A stretch of 64,000 nt of DNA from NCBI GenBank assembly GCA_002840555.1, contig PHBJ01000012.1, forward strand, positions 62,001-126,000, in the 5' to 3' direction. Made by a program: the position numbers and the translations under genes. This stretch comes from Deltaproteobacteria bacterium HGW-Deltaproteobacteria-13 (GTDB lineage: Bacteria; Desulfobacterota; Syntrophia; Syntrophales; Smithellaceae). The notes under the pieces were generated by a model, which did not search any database, was not told the DNA's origin, and worked only from the letters and a program-made list of their open reading frames with translations. Shown here in pieces: positions 35,051 through 42,538 of the stretch (position 1 is its first letter; the number at the start of each line of letters is the position of its first letter).

Positions 35051-35295
<245 letters not shown>

Positions 35296-36495
35296 TTATT
35301 TTGTCCCCTTCACGATTTTTTTTATATCTGCAAGAACTTCCTCTATGGAAGCCACTGTTACTCCATCGCGCAGATCCCAGCCTTTGGCAACCGGACAGAC
35401 GACCCATGCATGAGCAGGCGCAAGATCTCCGAGCATTGTAACACAACCGCGTGTCAACTGCGGGGAAGTGGATGCCTTAAACTCAAAAGCCAATCGTTGC
35501 CGGCCTCGTTCCACCAACAAATCAATTTCCTCGCCGTTAGAAGTACGGACAAAAGATGCTCGCCAGCCGGGCAAAGCCGCGCAAATCTGTTCAATGCACC
35601 AGCCTTCCCATGACGCACCCACCACCGGATGTCCCAGCAGATCATCCATACCTTCAATCTCCAGCAAACTATGAAGAACGCCTGTATCACGTAGATATAC
35701 CTTCGGCGACTTGATTAAGCGTTTTTCAAGATTAACTTTGAACGGTTCCAGAATGCGCAACATGAAATTCTGAGTTAAAATGCCGATATATTTTCGCACC
35801 GTAGTATGAGTCACACCCAGAGCCTGACCCAGGCGCGCGCTATTGAGCAACTGGCCGTGATGATGCGCCAACATGCGCCAGAGACGCCCCATTAATTCCG
35901 GCGACGCGCCAACGCCCAGGTATGCGACATCCTTTTCCAGAAAAGTTCGTGAAAACGACTCGCGCCATGCCACGCTGGATGAATCCGAACTTGCCAGCAG
36001 GCTTCCCGGAAAACCACCCCTTATCCAGTGCTGTTCGCGATCCTTCATGCCCGCTGCCATACATTCCTGCCATAAAAGCGGAGTCAGTTCATGGTAACGA
36101 ATGCGACCGGCAAGCGATTCCGAACTTTGCCGCAACAACGCGGGAGAGGCCGATCCCAGCACCAGAAAACTATACCGATGATGCGGATCGTCAGCTAAAA
36201 CCCGCAGAGTCGTGAACAATTCCGGTACTCTCTGGATTTCATCGAGAATCACGAGCTTGTCCGCCTGACGTGACAGAAACCATTCGGCATCGGATAACTT
36301 GCGTTGATCCGCGGTACGTTCCAGATCTAAATGAACAACACTATCCGGTTTACGTTTAGCAGCAATGTGCCGGGCAAGGGTTGTTTTACCGCATTGTCTC
36401 GGTCCTATGATTGCTGTTACCGGCGCTTCCTGCAATGACGCAATAATATCCGGCTCGTGAAGTCGTGGTATATAGCTATGTAATTTGCCACTCAT
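35296..36495 (-). CDS. AAA-14/DUF4143 ATPase, paralogue 2
   Basis: A 399-residue paralogue with Walker A GPRQCGKT (31-38), Walker B LVILDEIQR (81-89), GSASPALLRQSSESLAGRI and the C-terminal DUF4143 core (SNGEEIDLLVERG, then AFEFKAS). The divergence from paralogue 1 is large, so this is not a recent tandem copy. Its first four C-terminal codons and TAA lie next to a GAAC tract. Proposed roles for the family include genome defence or stress; none is established. Confidence 0.9.
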   Translation of the reverse strand: MSGKLHSYIPRLHEPDIIASLQEAPVTAIIGPRQCGKTTLARHIAAKRKPDSVVHLDLERTADQRKLSDAEWFLSRQADKLVILDEIQRVPELFTTLRVLADDPHHRYSFLVLGSASPALLRQSSESLAGRIRYHELTPLLWQECMAAGMKDREQHWIRGGFPGSLLASSDSSSVAWRESFSRTFLEKDVAYLGVGASPELMGRLWRMLAHHHGQLLNSARLGQALGVTHTTVRKYIGILTQNFMLRILEPFKVNLEKRLIKSPKVYLRDTGVLHSLLEIEGMDDLLGHPVVGASWEGWCIEQICAALPGWRASFVRTSNGEEIDLLVERGRQRLAFEFKASTSPQLTRGCVTMLGDLAPAHAWVVCPVAKGWDLRDGVTVASIEEVLADIKKIVKGTK

Positions 36496-36537
36496 ACTTT
36501 CATTTTACATAATTAAAAAAAATTGTCAAGCAGTCTT

Positions 36538-36700
36538 CCAGCCCGTCCAATGTTTTCCTTAATTACTTAACTACTTAAAACTTAAACCTGTTTTTCCTTT
36601 CCCTCTTCACTAGTGTCTTTCCTGTTTCCCTTAACTACTTAACTCTTAAAACTTAAAACTATCTTTTCTTAACATTGAACTTAGAACATAGAACTTAGAA
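36538..36700. repeat. Mixed A and B repeat tract between ATPase 2 and the peptidase
   Basis: CTTAATTACTTAACTACTTA (36556-36575), CTTAACTACTTAACTCTTAA (36630-36649) and ACATTGAACTTAGAACATAG (36672-36691) occur in series. They are separated by C-type pieces on the minus strand (CCCTCTTCACT). The B tract abuts the TAG of the peptidase. Confidence 0.75.
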
Positions 36701-37503
36701 CTATCTTTTTAACATCATCTCCCCGCGGCGGATAGTCCAGAAATCATCAGAAAGATTCCGGTTGGTAAGATAGGCATACGGCATTGTAAAGTAGCCTTTC
36801 ACGCCCCAGCCATCGCCCCAGGAATTGCGCACGATAAATCTTTTCTTAGCGTCATCATAGCCAACAGCCAGAACGGCGTGTCCCCCCAGCGCCTGCTCAT
36901 TCTTTTTCGGCATATTGACAGTTCCGGTTTTGGCCACGGCCTGCGATTCAAAACTTTCATACACCATAAAACCGAAAACAAACGGAAAGCCCTCAGCCAG
37001 GCAGGCGCGCATTTCATCGAGCGTCAGAACGCGGCGATAGGAAGTGATTTTGTGATTTGTTGCGTCTTTGTAGCAGGACGCGGTCGGTTTAACTTTAAAT
37101 TTTGAAACAACATAAGGCCACTTTATCTCCGAGCAGACGCCCTGTTTGGCCAGCGTTTTGATGCCGTCGCGAATCATAGCGCCGGAATCGGAATCGACCG
37201 AATGTTCAATGACGCGTTCATTATAATAAATAATCTGCTGAAGTCTTCGAAGTAGACCTTGTCTTTAATTTCCAGAAACTCCAGCGCTCCCGCCAGAGCA
37301 TTGGCGGTGCAGCTTCCCAGTTGACCCTGGTCTTCCACTATAGAACACAGCGGACGCAAATCCACCTTGCGGGGCAGTTTTGCCGGCACACGAAGTATGG
37401 CTTTGAGCAAAAAATCCCGTTGATCGGGAACATCAGGAACCCAGCCGTAACGATTGTTTTTCATCCTCACCTTTTTAGCAGCAGCAACTTTTTTTACAGC
37501 CAT
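36701..37503 (-). pseudogene. Papain-like (C1A) cysteine peptidase, frameshifted
   Basis: Two overlapping frames together encode one papain-fold peptidase. The 5' part (37503-37174) has an N-terminal Lys/Ala-rich stretch and the catalytic-Cys block DQGQLGSCTANALAGALEF. The 3' part (37177-36701) has GGHAVLAVGYDD (catalytic His) and FIVRNSWGDGWGVKGYF (catalytic Asn). The expected family sequence FIYYNERVIE...SDSGAMIRDGI is recovered if the frame changes near 37222-37232; one missing base is enough. Start ATG 37503 has a strong AAGGAGG. There is no clear signal peptide. It is either a recent pseudogene, a sequencing error or a programmed shift. Confidence 0.8.
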
Positions 37504-37882
37504 ATAAACAACCTCCTTAACAAGAATTTGATTGTGCTTATACTACTATAACCTTCCGAACCTGCTTCTTCCTGATTCTCTATACCTTAAACTTAGAACT
37601 TAGAACTTTGTTTCTTTCTTTTCCCCTTCACAGTTTTTACTTAACTACTTAAATCTTAATTACTTAAAACTATTATTTATTGTACTTAATTCTTAATCTT
37701 TCCTGGATTCCCGATCAGGTCGGGAATGACAGCGGAGGAGTTCTTTTTTACTTTTCACCTTTCACTCTTCACTTTTTCCTTGTTTTCCTTAACTACTTAA
37801 TTACTTAAAACTTAAATCTGTCTTTTCTTAACATAGAACATAGAACCTAGAACGTAGAACATAGAACTGTTATTTTTCCCCT
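37504..37882. repeat. 379-bp spacer filled with A, B and C repeats and one REP
   Basis: CTTAACTACTTAAATCTTAA (37638-37657) is family A. TGGATTCCCGATCAGGTCGG with GAATGAC (37704-37730) is a REP. TTTCACCTTTCACTCTTCAC (about 37752-37774) is family C on the minus strand. A B tract (ACATAGAACATAGAACCTAG, 37830-37849) runs into the wecA end. No gene or other signal was seen. Confidence 0.75.
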
Positions 37883-39376
37883 TCACCTCTTTGTTGTCAG
37901 TCTTTTCAATATCGGAAGCAAAGTTCGCCGCAGATGTTCAATACGACGTATCGTATAGGGCTGAAGACGGCTCAATCTTAAATCCTTAACCAGAATAAGC
38001 TTGCCCATGAAATTATCATCCCCGAACTCTCTCAGCGGAATTTCAATTCTAAACAAACCATCTCGATCGATAACTTCATTATTTTCAGAAACGGTATCAT
38101 TCGATTTTGAAGGATAATTTTTCCATTCACGCATCGGCTCATTGGCTAAATGCAATTGAGCCTCATTAAACTTAAGCATCTCCAGCGCTTCACCGACGTT
38201 CTCCCACAGTTCAGCCATGTTCTGCGATTTGCCTGCTTCAATCTGCAGAGAAAGAAAACTGCGCCGTTTCCGGCTGAAACCAGCCACATCGGTTACATCA
38301 TTAAACCAGCCATAGAATTTATCAAAGGCCAGATATTCCATATACCCCAGTTTACGCACCAGAAAGATCAGACCAAGCAAAAGTCCGGCAAGAAAAAACC
38401 CTTCCAGTCCATGTCCGCGAAATGTAATGATAATGATAGCGGCGAGACACAACAGCATCGTAATGCCGTAAATAAGCAAGACAGCACTGCGCGATGAAAA
38501 ACCTATTTTCAAAAGATGATGATGAACATGCTCCTTATCCGGGTGGAACATATTGCGTCCGATGATCCAGCGCCGGATCGGCGAAAAGATTGTATCGAAG
38601 ATCGGCACGCCAAGTGCCAGCAGCGGAATAAGCATCAGGACGCCCACCTGACTTTTCATAGAACTCTGTATTGCCAGAATAGCCACGACATAGCCAAGAA
38701 AATAACTGCCTCCGTCGCCCAGAAAGATACTCGCCGGATTGAAATTATATCTCAAAAATCCCAGAAGCGCGCCGCCTAAGGCGCAGAAGTAAAACGCGGA
38801 AGTATAATCGCCGTTCATGTATGATAAAAATGTCATCAAAGCGCAGGTGAAAAACACAACGCCGCTGGCCAGACCATCCAGGCCGTCAATCAGATTCACG
38901 GCATTAATGAACAGAAGGAACCATAAAACCGTGATCGCGTAACTGCTGATAAAGCCAAACTGCATGCCGTGGCCGTCGATAAAGAATCCATTGATAGCCA
39001 TACCGCCGGCAAAGGCCAGTGACGCTCCCAGAATCTGGAAGAGCAATTTTATCCCGGGGCTGAGGCGGCGGAAATCATCCCAAACGCCGCAGCCGAAGAC
39101 CACAAGCAATCCAGAAAAAGCATACCAGTTAAGAGGCTTAAATTTGAATAATTCCGATAATGAGGGAAAAAAAACAGGAATAAATCTTGCTATTACAAAG
39201 ACGATAAACAACGCAACGCCGCCAATACGGGGTATCGGCTTTGTATGGACCTTGCGTTCCATCGGGATATCCATAGCGCCAAGCTTGATTCCCATGGCGC
39301 CTACTGCAGGAGTAAAAACAAGAGAAAAAACAAAAGCAAACAAAAACAACAAAATCAAAGCGCTAATTACCGTCAT
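37883..39376 (-). CDS. wecA: WecA/TagO-type undecaprenyl-phosphate HexNAc-1-P transferase with C-terminal extension
   Basis: This polyprenyl-phosphate sugar-1-phosphate transferase starts a lipid-linked sugar chain. The first ~330 residues hold about 11 membrane helices with the family motifs KVHTKPIPRIGG, LLFINAVNLIDGLDGLASG (Asp-rich) and FLGDGGSYFLGY. HHHLLKIGFS (the HxH-like loop) follows near 290. The remaining ~165 residues are a soluble, uncharacterised tail (SRKRRSFLSLQIEAGKSQN to KRLTTKR), unusual compared with the ~350 residues of E. coli WecA. The stop TGA lies inside an AGGTGAAGGGG family C repeat. Confidence 0.92.
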   Translation of the reverse strand: MTVISALILLFLFAFVFSLVFTPAVGAMGIKLGAMDIPMERKVHTKPIPRIGGVALFIVFVIARFIPVFFPSLSELFKFKPLNWYAFSGLLVVFGCGVWDDFRRLSPGIKLLFQILGASLAFAGGMAINGFFIDGHGMQFGFISSYAITVLWFLLFINAVNLIDGLDGLASGVVFFTCALMTFLSYMNGDYTSAFYFCALGGALLGFLRYNFNPASIFLGDGGSYFLGYVVAILAIQSSMKSQVGVLMLIPLLALGVPIFDTIFSPIRRWIIGRNMFHPDKEHVHHHLLKIGFSSRSAVLLIYGITMLLCLAAIIIITFRGHGLEGFFLAGLLLGLIFLVRKLGYMEYLAFDKFYGWFNDVTDVAGFSRKRRSFLSLQIEAGKSQNMAELWENVGEALEMLKFNEAQLHLANEPMREWKNYPSKSNDTVSENNEVIDRDGLFRIEIPLREFGDDNFMGKLILVKDLRLSRLQPYTIRRIEHLRRTLLPILKRLTTKR

Positions 39377-39454
39377 ATTTCACCAATCCCGTTTGAATTT
39401 TGACATTTCACAATTGCCAGAACTTTCCAATTTCCATTTTCATATTTCACAGGA

Positions 39455-39482
39455 GTTTTTCTTAATTACTTAAAACTGTTTT
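39455..39482. repeat. Family A repeat at the 3' end of wecB
   Basis: CTTAATTACTTAAAACTG contains the wecB stop (39466-39468). The last codons NSFK and TAA are read from the repeat. Confidence 0.7.
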
Positions 39483-40554
39483 TTATTACTTCCCAAATTC
39501 TTTCCGCCGCCTTGCCATCCCACAAAGGAGGAATCGAAGCGGTTCTTACTTTCGCAAAGCACTGCTCATAAGCTTTGAGAATTCCTTCTTTGGTCGTGCC
39601 GGCCAGCACATTGGTACCCAACTCTACCGTAATCGGCCTTTCCGTATTCTCCCGAATCGTCACACAGGGAATTCCAAGCGCGGTTGTTTCCTCCTGAAGG
39701 CCGCCGCTGTCAGTTAGTACAATCTTAGCATCTTTCCAGAGAAATAGTGATTCTTTAAATCCCAACGGCGGCAACAACTTTATATTGTCTGAGAAATGGA
39801 TATTAAACTGTTCCATCATCTTTTTCGTCCTCGGATGGACGGGGAAAAGAATTATCAACTCTTTGGCAATTTCATTTAAAGCCCCGGCAATACCCAGAAA
39901 GGTGTTTTTATCATCAACATTGGAAGGCCTGTGCAATGTCATAAAGGCATATTGTCCCTTCGCCTTTAAACCTTGAACATTGAACGTTGAACCTTGAACA
40001 CTTTTCATGTTCTCCAGCTGATAAAGTAGATTATCAATCATCACATGACCGACAAAATGGACACTCTCTACTGATCGCCCTTCCCGCAGCAGATTAAGCT
40101 TGCCGCTTTCTTCCGTTACAAAGAAGTAATCCGAAATGGCATCTGTTACCATGCGGTTGATTTCCTCGGGCATGCTGAGATCAAAACTGCGCAGACCAGC
40201 CTCCACATGGGCAACTTTTATCAAGAGCTTTTTAGCAACGATACTACAGGCCAGAGTGGAATTAACGTCCCCGACAACCAACACGAGATCAGGTTTCTCC
40301 GACTCACAAATCTTCTCAAAGGCCACCATTATTTTTGCCGTCTGTACGGCGTGCGAACCGGAGCCGGCATCTAGAAAATATTGCGGCTGAGGAATCTCCA
40401 GATCATCAAAAAAAGCCTGCGACATTTCATGATCGTAATGCTGACCGGTATGCACGATCCGGCAATCAACGCCGGGCACCGTCAGTGATGCCCTGTATAT
40501 CGGAGCAATCTTCATAAAATTAGGCCGCGCCCCGGCAACTAAAAATACTTTCAT
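39466..40554 (-). CDS. wecB: UDP-N-acetylglucosamine 2-epimerase with repeat B insertion
   Basis: Non-hydrolysing epimerase that makes UDP-ManNAc (WecB, or WbpI-like when it acts on uronic sugars). It has GARPNFMKIAP at the N-terminus, VHTGQHYDHEMSQ, GDVNSTLACSIVA, HVEAGLRSF (catalytic), THRPSNVD-like LHRPSNVDDK and LTDSGGLQEE. Start ATG 40554 (MKVFLVAGARPNF) is preferred to GTG 40569. Residues ~184-195 (VQGSTFNVQG) come from a GTTCAA-type repeat at 39968-40008 and replace a surface segment. The 3' end, with the stop, is a TTAAG repeat. Confidence 0.93.
   Translation of the reverse strand: MKVFLVAGARPNFMKIAPIYRASLTVPGVDCRIVHTGQHYDHEMSQAFFDDLEIPQPQYFLDAGSGSHAVQTAKIMVAFEKICESEKPDLVLVVGDVNSTLACSIVAKKLLIKVAHVEAGLRSFDLSMPEEINRMVTDAISDYFFVTEESGKLNLLREGRSVESVHFVGHVMIDNLLYQLENMKSVQGSTFNVQGLKAKGQYAFMTLHRPSNVDDKNTFLGIAGALNEIAKELIILFPVHPRTKKMMEQFNIHFSDNIKLLPPLGFKESLFLWKDAKIVLTDSGGLQEETTALGIPCVTIRENTERPITVELGTNVLAGTTKEGILKAYEQCFAKVRTASIPPLWDGKAAERIWEVIKNSFK
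39968..40008. repeat. Family B repeat inside wecB
   Basis: CCTTGAACATTGAACGTTGA and ACCTTGAACAC on the plus strand give four GAAC-type units in phase with the wecB frame. The encoded peptide is VQGSTFNVQG, which the WecB family does not normally contain. Confidence 0.75.
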
Positions 40555-40590
40555 TTGTTTACGTTTCACTTTTTACCCTTCACCTTTTCC
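40555..40590. repeat. Family C repeat at the wecG-wecB junction
   Basis: On the minus strand, GGTGAAGGGTAAAAAGTGAA spans the end of wecG and the short gap before wecB. The stop TGA of wecG and the upstream GTG of wecB are both parts of the repeat. Confidence 0.65.
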
Positions 40591-41318
40591 TTAATCACTT
40601 TCCACGCAAACACCGGTAAAGCTTTCTGGCGACTGGCGCGTTGCGGATTTGTAACCAGACGATAAAACCATTCCAGCCCGAACCTGCAAAAAAATGCTGG
40701 TGCCCGCTTTACCGTTCCGACAATCGTATCTAATGTGCCGCCGATTCCCTGAATAATATTAACATCAAGCTTGTCAGACCACTTTTGAATCCACTGTTCC
40801 TGTTTTGGACTACCCAAGGCAACAAAAAGAATTTTTGCACCGGAAGCGTTGATCTGTTTGACCAATTCCGGCATTTCTTCTTCTTTGAGATAGCCATTGG
40901 CACGTCCCGCTATTTTCAATCCAGGATACATTTGGTTCAGTTTCTCTGCGGACCCGTGATTCACATCTTCCTGCGAACCGTAAAGAAATATTCCATATCC
41001 TTTTTCAGCAGCCATTGCACAAAGGCGGGGCATCAGCTCAGAGCCCGGCACCCGAACAGTTTCCAAACCATGCAACCAGCGCATAGCCATGACTACACCG
41101 ATGCCGTCGGGAATCAAGAGCTCAGCAGAGGAAAATGTTTTGAAAAGAGATGTATTTTTCAAAAGCGCCATCACTTTTTCCGGGTTGATTGCCAGTATGT
41201 AGCAGGCCTTCTTATTTTCATCTATGAGACGTGTTGCATAATCAACAGCGCCATCCATCGTGATACAATCAACAGGAATTCCGAGAACGTCAGTACGTAC
41301 AGGTTTATTTATTGCCAT
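40566..41318 (-). CDS. wecG: WecG/TagA/CpsF-family glycosyltransferase
   Basis: GT26 enzymes add the second sugar (for example ManNAc or ManNAcA) to undecaprenyl-PP-GlcNAc. The 250 residues contain AINPEKVMALLKN, LLIPDGIGVVMAMRWL, RVPGSELMPRLCA, FLYGSQEDVN and ILFVALGSPKQEQWIQKW, all hallmark segments of the family. The C-terminus (KEKVKGKK then TGA) is encoded by a GTGAA repeat. It directly precedes wecB with a 4-base GTGA overlap. The sequence of steps WecA-WecB-WecG fits a ManNAc-containing unit. Confidence 0.9.
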   Translation of the reverse strand: MAINKPVRTDVLGIPVDCITMDGAVDYATRLIDENKKACYILAINPEKVMALLKNTSLFKTFSSAELLIPDGIGVVMAMRWLHGLETVRVPGSELMPRLCAMAAEKGYGIFLYGSQEDVNHGSAEKLNQMYPGLKIAGRANGYLKEEEMPELVKQINASGAKILFVALGSPKQEQWIQKWSDKLDVNIIQGIGGTLDTIVGTVKRAPAFFCRFGLEWFYRLVTNPQRASRQKALPVFAWKVIKEKVKGKK

Positions 41319-41321
41319 GAT

Positions 41322-42536
41322 TCAAAGATACTCCGTCAACGCATGATAAGCCCAGGCCTGTCCCCAGCGCATATAAGGAATCTTATTTGTATAATATTTA
41401 TGTTTCTGAAAATAAAAAGCCCCGTTTGGCCCTTGCATATTTTCAATCATCCAGTTCAGTATTTTATTGGTCAGTTCCTCATATTCTTTGCCCATGCCGG
41501 AAAAGAAAACCACTGCCTGAGCAGGGCTGTGAATATCAAGGGGATAAACGCGGTCATGATAATATTTAGGCGTGCCGTCCGCCAGAAAGAAATTATCTGC
41601 ATAAAAGCGCACACCTTCCTCATATTGTGGCCTGTATTCTTCAGCAAAACCCAGATCAAGAAAATAGCGGATTGCCTGAAGATTGAATCCCGTATGAAAA
41701 GAATCAATCCAGTGGGAAATATCTTTCTCCGCATAGAACCATGAACCATCCGGATGCTGATGTTTCATGGAATAGGCGAGGGCGGCCAGCGCCGTATCCC
41801 TGTATTCCTTTTTTTCTGTCACTTTGAACAACCTGATTAAAAGCGAAGCGCCAAGCAGATTGGCATTATGGACAAAATAATGGTCAATCGGGGTATAGCT
41901 GAAACAAATAGTGCCATTTTCTTGGTGTCTGTGTAAACCATGTAAAATGAAATTGCCGATAGGCAGAGCCATTTCCCGCGCTTTTGATAATCCTGTGAAA
42001 GTAAATGTATCGAGCAGAGCATGGCCGATGAAAGAAGAATTTACTACCGTTGGTGTGTATTTGGGAACAAAGAAAGCCCGTGATTGCCAATCAAAATTGT
42101 ATCCCCAACCATGTCCAGCCCGGCCGTCATACCGGCGAAGGCCGGTATCCAGTTCCGCGCTGTCATTCCCGCCCCATCTCTTGTCATTCCCGCGAAGGCT
42201 GGAATCCAGTAACATTGACGTTTTACATCCATCCAACAACCCCAATATTTTTTCTATCTGAACAAGATATTCAGCGTTCTTTTTAACTGAGTACAATTTT
42301 GCATATCCCCAAAGAAAAAGCCCTAAGCCCTTAGGATTATAATCTTTCGGCACTAAAAAAAGTGGACGGAGATTTGCCGGCAGTCGCTTCAACCCTTGCG
42401 TGAAAGCTATACGTAAATATTTGTTGCCGAAAGAAAGTCCACTTAAAAGAGGACTATTCAGAGCATCGTAAGGATCGTAACCAGCAAATTGATCCTTTTC
42501 GATATAAGATTTTAATTTTTCAAGAGGTTGTATCAA
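41322..42536 (-). CDS. (alpha/alpha)-toroid-like protein of polysaccharide clusters, unknown role, with in-frame REP insertion
   Basis: 404 residues with repeated helices and motifs such as GYNFDWQSRAFFVPK, HRHQENGTICFSYTP, HPDGSWFYAE, SFHTGFNLQAIRYFLDLG and RWGQAWAYHALTEYL. The motifs suggest a glycoside-hydrolase or lyase-type toroid. I do not recognise a specific activity. Residues ~108-138 (LDSSLRGNDKRWGGNDSAEL, then DTGLRRYDGRAG) are encoded by two REP palindromes at 42128-42210 and look inserted. It follows the two-domain dehydrogenase with 2 bp between, suggesting one transcript. Confidence 0.75.
   Translation of the reverse strand: MIQPLEKLKSYIEKDQFAGYDPYDALNSPLLSGLSFGNKYLRIAFTQGLKRLPANLRPLFLVPKDYNPKGLGLFLWGYAKLYSVKKNAEYLVQIEKILGLLDGCKTSMLLDSSLRGNDKRWGGNDSAELDTGLRRYDGRAGHGWGYNFDWQSRAFFVPKYTPTVVNSSFIGHALLDTFTFTGLSKAREMALPIGNFILHGLHRHQENGTICFSYTPIDHYFVHNANLLGASLLIRLFKVTEKKEYRDTALAALAYSMKHQHPDGSWFYAEKDISHWIDSFHTGFNLQAIRYFLDLGFAEEYRPQYEEGVRFYADNFFLADGTPKYYHDRVYPLDIHSPAQAVVFFSGMGKEYEELTNKILNWMIENMQGPNGAFYFQKHKYYTNKIPYMRWGQAWAYHALTEYL
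42126..42211. repeat. Two REP-like palindromes inside a coding sequence
   Basis: TCATACCGGCGAAGGCCGGT with ATCCAG (42129-42154) and GTCATTCCCGCGAAGGCTGG with AATCCAG (42184-42210), plus a truncated copy GTCATTCCCGCC between them, match the dispersed CATTCCC family. They lie in frame in the 404-residue protein. Confidence 0.85.
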
Positions 42537-42538
42537 TT

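Noticed and set aside
37170-37240. A programmed ribosomal frameshift in the papain-like peptidase
   Set aside because: No classical slippery heptamer or stimulatory hairpin was evident at 37222-37232, so a mutation or a sequence error is more likely; this was not excluded.
40785-41744. A 319-codon plus-strand frame opposite wecG and the toroid-like gene
   Set aside because: It is a shadow frame rich in Phe, His and Ile, with a conserved wecG on the other strand.
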